Position numbers and translations under genes: made by a program
Notes under the pieces: model-generated
What the model saw: only the letters and a program-made list of their open reading frames with translations
Database searches by the model: none
What the model was told of the DNA's origin: nothing
Origin: Kitasatospora setae KM-6054
Lineage (GTDB): Bacteria; Actinomycetota; Actinomycetes; Streptomycetales; Streptomycetaceae
DNA length: 64,000 nt
NCBI RefSeq assembly: GCF_000269985.1
Contig: NC_016109.1
Coordinates: 2,604,001-2,668,000 of the forward strand
Direction of reading: 5' to 3'
Part shown: one piece after another, positions 17,541 to 26,615 of the stretch
Layout: the number at the start of each line of letters is the position of its first letter
Numbering within the stretch: the stretch's first letter is position 1

Positions 17541-20500
17541 TCAGAACGAGCCGGGATCGTTCATCAGGGCGGACGCCTCGCGCAGCGTGAGGCGTCCGCC
17601 CTGTTCGTACGAGGCCAGGTAGTCGTCCGCGCCGAGCAGTTCGCGGGCGGCGGCGACGCAGCGGGCGTGCTCGGCGCGCTCCATGAACGAGCCGGGCATG
17701 CCGCTGAGGCCGTCGTGGGCGCCGAGCAGGACGGCGGCCCGGCGGGCGGCGGCGGGTTCGCCGTGCAGCCGGGCGTACTCGACCAGGGTCCCGGCGATCG
17801 GGGTCATCAGCATCATCGCCATGTGCTCGACGAAGATGGTGGCGCCGCCCTCGACCTCGGTCATCGCGCGGCGGCCCGCGCGGGCCAGCGCGAGTCCGGT
17901 CGCCGGGTCGCCGGCCCGGGCGGTGACCCAGCCGCGGATGCAGGTGACGATGCCGGCGAAGACCGAGGGGACCGGGCCGCGCCGACCCGGATCGGCGGGC
18001 AGTTCGTCGAGCAGGGCGAGCGCCTCGGCGTGGTCGCCGCGGCGCACCGCCAGGTTGCACAGCACCAGCCGGCCGTACATCCGGGCGCCCTCGGCGTCGG
18101 TGCCGCCCCCGGCGGCGTCGGCGACGGCCTGCCGGACCATCGCCTCGCCGCCCGCCGGGTCGCGTTCGGCCAGCACCTCGCCGAGCCGGGCCCGCAGCAT
18201 CGGCACCTCCTGGTGCGCGCCGAGCTGCTCGGACAGCGCGATGGCCTGCCGGAAGGCCGCCTCGGCCTGGGCGGCGTCGCCGGACTTGGTGGCGTTCTCG
18301 GCCGTGCCGGAGAGCGCGTCGGCCATGCCCCAGCGGTCGCCGAGCCCGGTGTAGAGGGCGAGCGCCTCCTCGCTGTCGGCGATCGCCTGGTCGAGCGAGC
18401 CCGCCAGGTCGTTGAGCAGCCGGGCCCGCAGTTGCAGGGCGAACGCCAGGTCGAGCGGGCCGCCGTGGATCCGGGCGCCGGCCACCGCGTCGTCCATCAC
18501 GGCCCGGGTGCGCTCCATCTCGCCGGTGAGGAAGACGGTGAAGACCCGGCTGAGCACCGGCTGCCGGTAGGACTGCGGCAGGTCGGGGGTGTAGGTCTCC
18601 AGGATCCGCCGGGCGGTGTCCAGCGCGCGGCCGTCGTCGAGCAGGCTCATGTCGCCGGAGAACATGCCGATCAGCCGGTGCAGGCCGAGCTGGCGGCGGG
18701 CCTCGTCGAGCAGGTCGGCCGTCATCGGCGGCGGCGCGTCCAGCGGGTCGGCGGTGAGCGGGACGGGCGGCGGGGCGCCGTCGGCGTACGGGTCGGGGCC
18801 GAGCGCGGCGACCGCCTCGCACCAGGCCCGGGACTCGGCGCGGTAGTCGCGCAGCATCCAGTAGCCGGCCATCGACAGGACCAGCGCCAGGCCCTCCTGC
18901 TCCTGGCCGCCGTCGACGGCGCGGCGCAGCGCGGCCCGGACGTTCTCCTGCTCGCGGTCGAGCCGGTCCAGCTCGTCGAGCTGGCCGGGGCCGTGCAGGC
19001 CGAGGTAGGCGGTGCGGGCGAGTTCGCGGTAGTGCGCGGTGTGCCGGTGGCCGGTGCCGGGTTCGCCGGCCTCGGCGAGGCGCTCGGCGGCGTACTCGTG
19101 GATGGTCTCCAGCATCCAGTAGCGCGGCCGCTCGCCGAGGCCGACGATCACCAGCGACTTGTCGACCAGCGAGAGCAGCAGGTCGGCGACGTCCTCGCGG
19201 CGGACCAGCTCGCCGTCGGCCAGGACCTGTTCGGCGGCCTCCAGGGTGCAGCCGCCGGCGAACACCGAGAGCCGGCGCAGCACGGCGCGCTCGCGGGTGC
19301 CGAGCAGGTCCCAGGACCAGTCGACGACGGCCCGCAGGGTCTGCTGGCGGGGCAGCAGGGTGCGGGAGCCGGCGGTGAGCAGGGCGAACCGGGAGTCGAG
19401 CCGGTCGGCCAACTGGCGCGGGGTGAGGCCGCGCAGCCGGGCGGCGGCCAGCTCGATCGCCAGCGGCAGGCCGTCCAGGCGGCGGCAGACCTCGGCGCAC
19501 GCCTCCGGGTCCTGGTCGGTGCGGAAGCCGGGGCGGGCGGCCGCGCCGCGCTCGGCGAGCAGCCGCAGCGCGGCCGGGTCGGGCAGCGGCTCGACCGGCA
19601 GCACGGCCTCGCCGGGGACGCCGAGCGGTTCGCGGCTGGTGGCCAGCACGGTGACGCCGGGGCAGTCGGCGAGCAGCCGGTCGGCGAGGTCGGCGGCGGC
19701 CTGGACGACGTGCTCGCAGTTGTCGAGCAGCAGCAGGACGCGGCGGCGGCCGAGGTGGTCGACCAGCCGGGAGACCGGGTCCTTGCGGGTGCCCTCGATC
19801 GCCTCGGCGACGGCGCCGCCGGTGTGCAGCACGGTCTCGCGCAGGCCGAGCGCGGAGGCGACCGCGTCCGGGACGGCGGCCGGGTCCTCCAGCGGGGCGA
19901 GTTCGACCTGCCAGACGCCGCCGGGCCAGCGGGCCGCGTCCTGTTCGCGGCGGCCGGCCTCGACCGACAGCCGGGTCTTGCCGGAGCCGCCGGGGCCGGT
20001 CAGCGTGGTCAGCCGGCCGGCGGCCAGCGCGTCGGCGACGGCGCCGAGTTCGCCGTCCCGGCCGACGAAGCTGGTCCGCCCGGGCCGGAGGTTCCCGGCC
20101 GGCGCGGGTACGGTCACGGCCGCGGGGGCGGGGGCGGGGGCCGGCGCCGGGATCGGTTCGGCCTGGAGCAACTCGCGGTGCAGGGCGCGCAGTTCGGGGC
20201 CCGGATCGGTGCCCAGCTCCTCGGCCAGGGTGCGCCGGACCTCCTCGTAGCCGCCGAGCGCCTCGGCGGTCCGGCCGGCCGCGCGCAGGGCGCGCAGCCG
20301 CAGCGCCTGGAGCCGCTCGTCGAAGGGGTGGTCCCGGCAGAGCTCGGCGAGCTCGGCGGCCACCTCGGCGGTCCGGCCGAGCCCGAGGTCGGCGGTCAGC
20401 CGGTGCCGGCGGGCCTCGGCCCGCTGGGCCTCCAGCCGGGCGGCCGGGGCGGCCCGGTCGGGCAGGTCGGCGAGCGCGGGGCCGCGCCACAGCGCGAGCG

Positions 20501-20870
20501 CGGCGGTCAACTGCTCGGCGGCCGCGGCCGGGTCGCCGCCGGTCAGCGCGCGGACGCCGTCGGCGGCCCGGCGGCGGAACTCGGCGACGTCGGTGCGCGG
20601 GTCGGTCAGCCAGTAGCCGGCCGGGCCGGAACCGACCTCGGCCCGGCCGACGGTGCGGCGCAGCCGGCCGACCAGGGTCTGCAGCGCGGCCGCGGCGTCC
20701 TGCGGCGGATCGTCGGCCCACACCTCCTCGGCGAGCAGCTCGGCGGGCACCGGGCGGCCCTCGCGCAGCACGAGCGCGGCCAGCAGCGCGCGCAGCCGGG
20801 CGCCGCCGAGCACGACCGGGGTGCCGTCGTCGTGGTGGGCCGTGGTGGTGCCGAGGATGCCGTAGTGCAC
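17541..20870 (-). CDS. AfsR/SARP-like regulator with BTAD, NB-ARC and TPR domains
   Basis: This 1109-residue regulator begins HYGILGTTTAHHDDGTPVVL, an OmpR-type winged helix (LRALLAALVLREGRPVPAEL) over residues 1-95. A bacterial transcriptional activation domain (BTAD) spans about 100-245 (DVAEFRRRAADG to ELGTDPGPELRALHRELLQ). After an Ala-Pro linker comes NB-ARC: FVGRDGELGAV, Walker A LTGPGGSGKTRLS, Walker B VLLLLDNCEHVV and ATSREPLGVPGE. The last 450 residues are TPR-like. Large SARPs of this layout switch on secondary-metabolite genes in response to ATP and unknown ligands. GTG at 20870 is preferred, although the ribosome site is weak; an in-frame start at 20909 is possible. The upstream region contains an unusual repeat block. 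No target cluster is evident next to it. Confidence 0.9.
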   Translation of the reverse strand: MHYGILGTTTAHHDDGTPVVLGGARLRALLAALVLREGRPVPAELLAEEVWADDPPQDAAAALQTLVGRLRRTVGRAEVGSGPAGYWLTDPRTDVAEFRRRAADGVRALTGGDPAAAAEQLTAALALWRGPALADLPDRAAPAARLEAQRAEARRHRLTADLGLGRTAEVAAELAELCRDHPFDERLQALRLRALRAAGRTAEALGGYEEVRRTLAEELGTDPGPELRALHRELLQAEPIPAPAPAPAPAAVTVPAPAGNLRPGRTSFVGRDGELGAVADALAAGRLTTLTGPGGSGKTRLSVEAGRREQDAARWPGGVWQVELAPLEDPAAVPDAVASALGLRETVLHTGGAVAEAIEGTRKDPVSRLVDHLGRRRVLLLLDNCEHVVQAAADLADRLLADCPGVTVLATSREPLGVPGEAVLPVEPLPDPAALRLLAERGAAARPGFRTDQDPEACAEVCRRLDGLPLAIELAAARLRGLTPRQLADRLDSRFALLTAGSRTLLPRQQTLRAVVDWSWDLLGTRERAVLRRLSVFAGGCTLEAAEQVLADGELVRREDVADLLLSLVDKSLVIVGLGERPRYWMLETIHEYAAERLAEAGEPGTGHRHTAHYRELARTAYLGLHGPGQLDELDRLDREQENVRAALRRAVDGGQEQEGLALVLSMAGYWMLRDYRAESRAWCEAVAALGPDPYADGAPPPVPLTADPLDAPPPMTADLLDEARRQLGLHRLIGMFSGDMSLLDDGRALDTARRILETYTPDLPQSYRQPVLSRVFTVFLTGEMERTRAVMDDAVAGARIHGGPLDLAFALQLRARLLNDLAGSLDQAIADSEEALALYTGLGDRWGMADALSGTAENATKSGDAAQAEAAFRQAIALSEQLGAHQEVPMLRARLGEVLAERDPAGGEAMVRQAVADAAGGGTDAEGARMYGRLVLCNLAVRRGDHAEALALLDELPADPGRRGPVPSVFAGIVTCIRGWVTARAGDPATGLALARAGRRAMTEVEGGATIFVEHMAMMLMTPIAGTLVEYARLHGEPAAARRAAVLLGAHDGLSGMPGSFMERAEHARCVAAARELLGADDYLASYEQGGRLTLREASALMNDPGSF

Positions 20871-20950
20871 CCGCCCATTCTGGGGGACGCGCCGACCCGC
20901 CGGACGCACACCCGTACGGAAGCCCGGCCCGACCGGAAGGCCGCCACGGA

Positions 20951-21275
20951 CGGGCGGCGGGGGCGAGCGCGCGGCGCGCGGCGGGCGGGAAGCAGACCGA
21001 CGGGCACAGCGGCCGACGCGGGCAGCAGCCGAGGCCGCAGCCAGTGCGGGCCACGACCAGCCGCGCAGCGGCTGGCGGCTGGCGGCTGGCGGCTGGCGGC
21101 TGGCGGCGGGCGGCGGGCGGGCGCAGCGGCCGACGCGGGCAGCAGCCGAGGCGGCAGCCAGTGCGGGCCACGACCGGCCCGCGCAGCGGCTGACGGCGGG
21201 CGGCGGGGGCGAGCGCGCGGCGGGCGGCTGGCGGCTGGCGGCTGGCGGCTGGCGGCTGGCGGCTGGCGGCTGGCG
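20951..21275. repeat. Nested direct and tandem repeats in a divergent intergenic region
   Basis: The 514-base gap between the AfsR-like gene and the M50 protease gene holds no convincing gene. Three repeated modules fill it. A 26-base block occurs identically at 20951-20976 and 21197-21222. A 52-base block occurs at 21007-21058 and 21124-21175 with one mismatch. The heptamer GCTGGCG is repeated five times at 21071-21105 and seven times at 21227-21275. The order is A-B-C-B-A-C, so a segment was duplicated with rearrangement. The strand asymmetry would allow hairpins on the transcript. Frames across it encode only low-complexity Pro/Ala text. Confidence 0.85.
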
Positions 21276-21384
21276 GAACGTCCGTCCGCTCCCGGACGTT
21301 CACCCGGGGCCGCTTGTCCGGCGCGCCCGGTCGGGGGCATGATCGGACGCCCGTCCCGCCACCACCTTCCGGAGTCCCCTCGCC

Positions 21385-22203
21385 ATGACCTACGCCAGCA
21401 CCGGCCAGCGCAGCGCGGAGAACCGGGTCAGCCCGATCTTCCTGGCGCTGGCCGCCACCCTGATCGCCTCCGGCTGGGCCCTGGCCACCGGTTGGGGCAA
21501 CGACCGGTTCGGGGTCTTCCTGTTCGTGGTCTCCGGCTGGATGGTCTCGCTCTGCCTGCACGAGTACGCGCACGCCCGCACGGCGCTGGCGGGCGGCGAC
21601 ATCACGGTCGGCACCAAGGGCTACCTGACGCTGAACCCGCTGAAGTACGGGCACGTGGTGCTGAGCTTCGTGCTGCCGGTGATCTTCGTGATCATGGGCG
21701 GCATCGGCCTGCCCGGCGGCGCGGTCTACATCGAGCGGGACCGGATCGCGGGCCGGTTCAAGCACAGCCTGGTCTCGGCGGCGGGCCCGCTGGTGAACAT
21801 CGCGTTCGGCGTGGTGACGCTGGTGCTGGTCAGCCAGGGCTGGTTCGACAACCCGGACGTGCCGGCCCACTACGACGGCCAGGAGCTGTGGTTCTCGCCG
21901 CTGCCCGCCGCGCTGGGCTTCCTCGCCTACCTGCAGGTGACGGCGGCGATCCTGAACCTGCTGCCGGTGCCGGGCCTGGACGGCTACGGGATCGTCGAGC
22001 CCTGGCTGTCGTACAAGGTGCGGCGGGCGGTCGCCCCGTACGCGCCCTACACCATGCTGCTGCTGTTCGCGCTGATGTGGCAGAGCCAGGCCGGGCAGTG
22101 GATCCGCGACGCGGCGGTGTGGGTCTTCGAGCTGTTCGGCGCCGACCCCCGGTACATCGACCTGGGCCGGATCCTGTTCTCGTTCTGGAAGACCTACTCG
22201 TAG
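21385..22203 (+). CDS. Site-2-protease family (M50) membrane metalloprotease
   Basis: The 272-residue polytopic membrane protein has five or six hydrophobic segments. The zinc motif HEYAH is in SLCLHEYAHARTALAGGD near residue 58, at the end of the second membrane segment. A later LLPVPGLDGYGIVEPWLS supplies the NxxPxxxLDG-like third metal ligand, the M50 pattern. Related proteins cleave membrane-bound substrates such as anti-sigma factors. The protein has no PDZ domain, which places it in the compact group. The ATG is preceded by CCGGAG at 11 bases. It is monocistronic and diverges from the AfsR-like regulator. Confidence 0.85.
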   Translation: MTYASTGQRSAENRVSPIFLALAATLIASGWALATGWGNDRFGVFLFVVSGWMVSLCLHEYAHARTALAGGDITVGTKGYLTLNPLKYGHVVLSFVLPVIFVIMGGIGLPGGAVYIERDRIAGRFKHSLVSAAGPLVNIAFGVVTLVLVSQGWFDNPDVPAHYDGQELWFSPLPAALGFLAYLQVTAAILNLLPVPGLDGYGIVEPWLSYKVRRAVAPYAPYTMLLLFALMWQSQAGQWIRDAAVWVFELFGADPRYIDLGRILFSFWKTYS

Positions 22204-22236
22204 GCCCCGCGCGGCCCGGCCGGGCCGCGGGCGGGC

Positions 22237-22431
22237 TCAGCCCTGCTCGGCGGCGGCCGGGTCGCGGCGCTGGGCGCGGTCCTTGCGGAAGTGGTACCAG
22301 GCGATGTTGCTGGCCACGCCGGCCATCAGGATCCACACCACGCCGAGCCAGTTGCCCTTGAGGAACGAGACCACCGCGGCGGTCACCGCCAGGACGAGGA
22401 CGATCACGGCGTACAGGGCGTTGCGGGGCAT
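22237..22431 (-). CDS. Small membrane protein
   Basis: This 64-residue protein has two hydrophobic segments (LYAVIVLVLAVTAAVVSFL and VVWILMAGVASNIAWYHF) and a charged, cytoplasmic-looking tail KDRAQRRDPAAAEQG. GAGGAG lies nine bases before the ATG at 22431, so it is probably translated. It resembles small streptomycete proteins of unknown function. It runs tail-to-tail with the M50 protease gene. Confidence 0.75.
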   Translation of the reverse strand: MPRNALYAVIVLVLAVTAAVVSFLKGNWLGVVWILMAGVASNIAWYHFRKDRAQRRDPAAAEQG

Positions 22432-22560
22432 GGCGGGGGCTCCTCGGGGCTGGCGGTCTGCCCGCCCATTCTCGCCGACCGAACGGGGCGGCCGGGGCCG
22501 GGGGTGGAGCGGGACGGGCGCGCGCCGGGGGCGCGGGGCGGGCCCCGGCGCGCGCCGGGC

Positions 22561-23262
22561 TCACACGTCGGTGATGCGCAGGCCCGCGTGGGCCTTGTAG
22601 CGGCGGTTGACCGAGATCAGGTTGGCGACCAGCGACTCCACCTGGTGGGCGTTGCGCAGCCGGCCGGCGAAGATGCCGCGCATGCCGGGGATCCGGGAGG
22701 CCAGCGCCTGGACCACCTCGGTGGCGGCCCGGTCCTCGCCGAGCACCATCACGTCGGTGTCGATCCGCTCCACGCTCTCGTCCTGCAGCAGCACGGCCGA
22801 CAGGTGGTGGAAGGCGGCGGTGACGGTGGAGTCGGGCAGCAGCGCGGCGGCCTGCTGGGCGGCCGAGCCCTCGGGCACCTGGAGCGGGTAGGCGCCCTGC
22901 TTGTCGAACCCCAGCGGGTTGACGCAGTCGACCACGATCTTCCCGGCGAGTTCGGCGCGCAGCGCGGTCAGCGTCTCGGCGTGGCCGTCCCACGGCACCG
23001 CGACGATCACCACGTCGCTCCCGGCGGCGCAGGCCGCGTTGTCGGCGCCGCGGATGCCGAGGCCCAGCTCGGCGGCGCAGGTCTCGGCGCGCTCGGCGCT
23101 GCGGGAGCCGATCACCACCCGCTGTCCGGCCTTGGCGAGTCGTAGGGCCAGGCCGCGGCCCTGGTCGCCGGTGCCGCCGAGGACACCCACCACGAGCTGG
23201 GAGACGTCGGGCAGGTTCCGGGCCGGTCCGGCCGTCGCGTTCACTGAATCGGGTTGCGTCAT
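22561..23262 (-). CDS. npdG: F420H2:NADP+ oxidoreductase
   Basis: This 233-residue protein has a Rossmann fold: VVGVLGGTGDQGRGLALRLA (GxGxxG variant), IGSRSAERAE for the NADP phosphate, DVVIVAVPWDGHAETL and KIVVDCVNPLGFDKQGAYPL. The C-terminal part RIPGMRGIFAGRLRNAHQVE ends the fold of the NADPH-dependent F420 reductase family. The enzyme moves hydride between deazaflavin F420 and NADP, supplying F420H2 for reductions in secondary metabolism. The start at 23262 (MTQPDSVNATAG) is chosen since the longer reading enters the divergent gene's leader. Confidence 0.92.
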   Translation of the reverse strand: MTQPDSVNATAGPARNLPDVSQLVVGVLGGTGDQGRGLALRLAKAGQRVVIGSRSAERAETCAAELGLGIRGADNAACAAGSDVVIVAVPWDGHAETLTALRAELAGKIVVDCVNPLGFDKQGAYPLQVPEGSAAQQAAALLPDSTVTAAFHHLSAVLLQDESVERIDTDVMVLGEDRAATEVVQALASRIPGMRGIFAGRLRNAHQVESLVANLISVNRRYKAHAGLRITDV

Positions 23263-23297
23263 GCCCGAGATCCTGCCAAATCCGCCGCCGGGGCAGC

Positions 23298-23888
23298 ATG
23301 CTGTCGCGCATGGACGCGGTGAGAGTTTCCGCACTCCGGCAGTCACTGGCCGGCACCGGGTGGACCGAGCGGGCGGGCGCCTTCGCCACCACCCTGCGCG
23401 GCGCGGTGACCCGGCGCAGCGCGACCGGCCTGCTGCTGGTCGGCACGCCCCGCTACGAGCCGTGGCACCTGGCGGCGCACCTGAGCGACGAGGCCGCGTA
23501 CGGCGGGCTGCCGGAGCTGGCCCCGACGCTGCTGCGGCACTCCGTCCCGGCGGGCGCCCCGGGGCACCTGGCGTACGGCCTGCCCCGGCTCGCGGAGGCG
23601 CGCGCGGGCGCGACGGTGCTGCTGGTGGCGCCCGGCCCGGCGGACGCGCCGCTGCTGGAGCGGCTGGACGACGCCCGCCGGGCCGGCGCGGTGCTGCTGG
23701 CGCTGGACGACGGCGACCCGGAGCTGGCCGACCTGGCCCACGAGCGGCTGACCGTCCCGGGCGCCGCTCCGGAGCCGTTCGAACTGGTGCAGCACCTGGT
23801 CAGCTCGGCGGCCTCGGCGGCCCCGCGGCGCTCCCGGCTGTCCCGGCTGGCCGAGCGGCTGACCGCCCCGCCCGTGCTGCGCTGGTAG
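23298..23888 (+). CDS. Conserved actinobacterial hypothetical protein
   Basis: This 196-residue soluble protein starts MLSRMDAVRVSALRQSL. Its middle is GLLLVGTPRYEPWHLAAHLS and LAEARAGATVLLVAPGPADA, with LLALDDGDPELADLAHERL after it, an alpha/beta pattern. The basic tail is RRSRLSRLAERLTAPPVLRW. No catalytic signature is clear. A second ATG at 23310 is a possible start. The gene diverges from npdG with only 35 bases between the starts, so promoters overlap. I do not assign a function. Confidence 0.7.
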   Translation: MLSRMDAVRVSALRQSLAGTGWTERAGAFATTLRGAVTRRSATGLLLVGTPRYEPWHLAAHLSDEAAYGGLPELAPTLLRHSVPAGAPGHLAYGLPRLAEARAGATVLLVAPGPADAPLLERLDDARRAGAVLLALDDGDPELADLAHERLTVPGAAPEPFELVQHLVSSAASAAPRRSRLSRLAERLTAPPVLRW

Positions 23889-23952
23889 CCGGGCCGGGCC
23901 CCGCCCGGCGGGAGTCCCGGCCCGGGCCGCCGGAAAACCCGTTGCGACGGCG

Positions 23953-25290
23953 GTGACCTGTGACGCAGCATCTCGCCATGTGACCGAAGACGCCCCGTTC
24001 CTGCGCAGACTGCTCCCGGACTTCACGCCCTGGCGGGCGTCCCGGGAGTTCCGGCTGCTCTGGCTGTCCGGCTGCGTCACGGGCTTCGGCAGTTTCCTGA
24101 CGTTCGTCGCGCTGCCGATCCAGATCAAGGAGCTGACCGGTTCGACCTTCGCGGTGGGCCTGGTCGGCGCGTTCGAGCTGGTGCCGCTGGTGGTGTTCGG
24201 CCTGTGGGGCGGCGCCCTGGCGGACGCGCTGGACCGGCGCCGGCTGGTGCTGCTCAGCGAGGCCGGGCTGGCGCTGCTGTCGGGGCTGATGCTGGTCAAC
24301 GCGCTGCTGCCGCGGCCGCTGCTGTGGCCGATCTACCTGGTCGCGGCCCTGGTCGCGGCGCTGGACGGGCTGCAGCGCCCGGCGCTGGACTCGATGGTCC
24401 CCCGGGTGGTGGCGCACGACCAGCTGCCCGCCGCGTTCGCCCTCAACTCGCTGTACCGGAACGTCGCCTCGGTGGCCGGCCCGCCGCTGGCCGGTGTGGT
24501 GGTCGCGGTGGCCGGCGCCCGCAGCGCCTACGCGCTGGACCTGCTGACCTTCCTGGTCTCGCTGGCGCTGATCGCCCGGATGCGCCCGGTACCGCCCGCC
24601 GAGAGCGCCGACGCGCCCTCGCTGCGCAGCATCGGCCAGGGCCTGGCGTACGCCTGGAGCCGCAAGGACCTGCTGGGCACCTACGCGATCGACCTGGTGG
24701 CGATGCTGTTCGCCTACCCGGTCGCGCTGTACCCGTTCCTGGCCTCGTCGCTGGACGCGGAGTGGGCGCTCGGCCTGCTGTACGGGGCGACGGCGGCCGG
24801 GGCGCTGCTGGTGGCGGCGACCGGCGGCTGGACGGCCCGGGTGCACCGGCACGGGCGGATGCTGCTGTTCGCGGCGATCGGCTGGGGCGGCGCGATGGCG
24901 CTGGCCGGCCTGGCCGGGAACGTCTGGCTGGTGCTGCTGTTCCTGGCGCTGGCGGGCGGCGCCGACCAGATCAGCGGGGTCGCCCGGTCGACGATCTGGA
25001 ACCAGTCCATCCCCGACGAGCTGCGCGGGCGGCTCGCCGGGGTGGAGCTGCTGTCGTACTCGGTGGGCCCGCAGCTGGGCCAGGTCCGGGCCGGCGGGAT
25101 GGCCGCGCTGACCGGCGTGCGCGGCTCGATCTGGGCCGGCGGGCTGCTCTGCGTGGCGGGTGTGCTGGCGCTGACCGCGGCGATCCCGCGGCTGCTCGCC
25201 TGGGACTCGCGCACCGACCCGCACGCGCTGGCGGTCAAGGCCCAGCACGAGCGGCAGGCGGCGGCAGCGGCGGCGGCCGGGGCGGTGTGA
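23953..25290 (+). CDS. MFS transporter (12-segment, EntS/DHA3-like)
   Basis: The 445-residue protein has 12 hydrophobic segments. TM1 is [20 protein letters not shown], and motif A is [39 protein letters not shown] and [20 protein letters not shown] are hallmarks of the EntS/MFS_3 group, which exports siderophores or drugs. The tail is Ala-rich ([11 protein letters not shown]). GTG at 23953 is used; a GTG at 23980 gives a nine-residue shorter form. It is not obviously in an operon, and the substrate is unknown. Confidence 0.88.
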   Translation: MTCDAASRHVTEDAPFLRRLLPDFTPWRASREFRLLWLSGCVTGFGSFLTFVALPIQIKELTGSTFAVGLVGAFELVPLVVFGLWGGALADALDRRRLVLLSEAGLALLSGLMLVNALLPRPLLWPIYLVAALVAALDGLQRPALDSMVPRVVAHDQLPAAFALNSLYRNVASVAGPPLAGVVVAVAGARSAYALDLLTFLVSLALIARMRPVPPAESADAPSLRSIGQGLAYAWSRKDLLGTYAIDLVAMLFAYPVALYPFLASSLDAEWALGLLYGATAAGALLVAATGGWTARVHRHGRMLLFAAIGWGGAMALAGLAGNVWLVLLFLALAGGADQISGVARSTIWNQSIPDELRGRLAGVELLSYSVGPQLGQVRAGGMAALTGVRGSIWAGGLLCVAGVLALTAAIPRLLAWDSRTDPHALAVKAQHERQAAAAAAAGAV

Positions 25291-25300
25291 CGGGCGGCCG

Positions 25301-25525
25301 TCAGCCCTGCGCGGGCGGCTCCCCGTCGTTCCAGCGCGGGTCGTCCCGCCACTCCTGGTTGCGCTCGGCGGCGGTCTCCAGCGCCCGGGCGGCCTCCTCC
25401 CGGGTCGGGTAGGGGCCGAGCCGGTCCTTGGCCGGGCACTCCGGGCCCTCCTCGACCTTGCCGTGCTTGATGCAGTAGAACCACTCCCCCGGCTGCCCGG
25501 TGGGCTTGCTTCGGCCGAACACCAT
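25301..25525 (-). CDS. Small conserved protein (74 residues)
   Basis: The protein reads [20 protein letters not shown], then [20 protein letters not shown] and [19 protein letters not shown]. Its Trp, two Cys and the [10 protein letters not shown] helix match a small family common in streptomycetes with an SPOR-like ending. The function is unknown. GGAGGAG lies close to the ATG. It converges with the MFS gene. Confidence 0.75.
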   Translation of the reverse strand: MVFGRSKPTGQPGEWFYCIKHGKVEEGPECPAKDRLGPYPTREEAARALETAAERNQEWRDDPRWNDGEPPAQG

Positions 25526-25669
25526 CGTCTGCTCCTCCCGTCCTGCCTCGTCCCGCTCGGTCCCGCCCGGTCCCGTTGGGTGCCGCGGCGGTCACCGGTG
25601 ATCTTTCCCGCCGCCCCGGCCGCGCACACGGCCGGGGTCGGCCGGACGGCGGCCGATACACTCGCCGTC

Positions 25670-26515
25670 ATGGCTCTGGTACCCGGCACGCTGTCCCCCA
25701 CCCGCAAGGTCCCCGCGCACATCGCGCGTCCGGAGTACGTCGGCAAGCCCGCGCCGACGCCGTACACCGGCCCCGAGGTGCAGGACGCCGAGACGATCGA
25801 GAAGATGCGGATCGCCGGCCGGATCGCGGCCCGGGCGATGGCCGAGGCCGCGAAGCTGATCGCCCCCGGCGTCACCACCGACGAGCTGGACGCCGTCGCG
25901 CACGCCTACATGTGCGACCACGGCGCGTACCCGTCGGACCTGGGCTACCGCGGCTTCCCGAAGTCGATCTGCACCTCCGTCAACGAGGTGATCTGCCACG
26001 GCATCCCGGACTCGACCGTGCTGCGGGACGGCGACATCGTCAACATCGACGCCACCGCGTTCATCCACGGCGTGCACGGCGACCTGAACGCCACCTACCT
26101 GTGCGGCGAGGTCGACGAGGAGTCCCGGCTGCTGGTCGAGCGCACCGAGGAGTCGCTGAACCGGGCGATCAAGGCGGTCCGGCCGGGCCGGCAGGTCAAC
26201 GTGATCGGCCGGGTGATCGAGTCCTACGCCAAGCGCTTCGGCTACGGGGTGGTGCGCGACTTCACCGGCCACGGCATCAACACCTCGTTCCACTCCGGCC
26301 TGATCATCCCGCACTACGACAGCGAGCGGGCCACCGAGGTGATCAAGCCCGGGATGACCTTCACCATCGAGCCGATGCTCACCCTGGGCACCCACGACTA
26401 CGAGATCTGGCCGGACGGCTGGACGGTGGTCACCAAGGACCGCAAGCGCACCGCCCAGTTCGAGCACACCCTGCTGGTCACCGCGGACGGCGCGGAGATC
26501 CTCACCCTCCCCTGA
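25670..26515 (+). CDS. map: Type I methionine aminopeptidase
   Basis: This 281-residue enzyme removes initiator methionine from nascent proteins. The pita-bread fold metal ligands are visible: Asp in [11 protein letters not shown], Asp in [10 protein letters not shown], His in [13 protein letters not shown], Glu in [10 protein letters not shown] and Glu in [30 protein letters not shown] is the substrate loop. The first 40 residues ([20 protein letters not shown]) form the N-terminal extension found in one of the two actinobacterial Map paralogues. The ATG at 25670 is preferred over upstream frame extensions. A strong terminator follows. Confidence 0.95.
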   Translation: MALVPGTLSPTRKVPAHIARPEYVGKPAPTPYTGPEVQDAETIEKMRIAGRIAARAMAEAAKLIAPGVTTDELDAVAHAYMCDHGAYPSDLGYRGFPKSICTSVNEVICHGIPDSTVLRDGDIVNIDATAFIHGVHGDLNATYLCGEVDEESRLLVERTEESLNRAIKAVRPGRQVNVIGRVIESYAKRFGYGVVRDFTGHGINTSFHSGLIIPHYDSERATEVIKPGMTFTIEPMLTLGTHDYEIWPDGWTVVTKDRKRTAQFEHTLLVTADGAEILTLP

Positions 26516-26530
26516 GCGGGCGACCGCGAG

Positions 26531-26575
26531 CGGCCCGCCACCCCCGCTGCTCGACGAAGAGGGGGTGGCGGGCCG
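26531..26575 (+). terminator. Strong hairpin terminator after map
   Basis: Perfect 15-base arms CGGCCCGCCACCCCC and GGGGGTGGCGGGCCG enclose a 15-base loop, starting 15 bases after the map stop. It may also serve the convergent prim-pol gene. Confidence 0.85.
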
Positions 26576-26615
26576 CCGCCGTATCGTTCCTGCGCCCGTC
26601 CGTCCCCGCGCGGGC

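Noticed and set aside
21071..21275. CRISPR array at the heptamer blocks
   Set aside because: The unit is seven bases in direct tandem without spacers, and no cas genes lie nearby.
17437..22361. Very long frames on both strands across the AfsR-like gene and repeat block
   Set aside because: They merely follow the codon bias of the BTAD/NB-ARC gene in other frames and run through repeats as PPAASRQ-type text.
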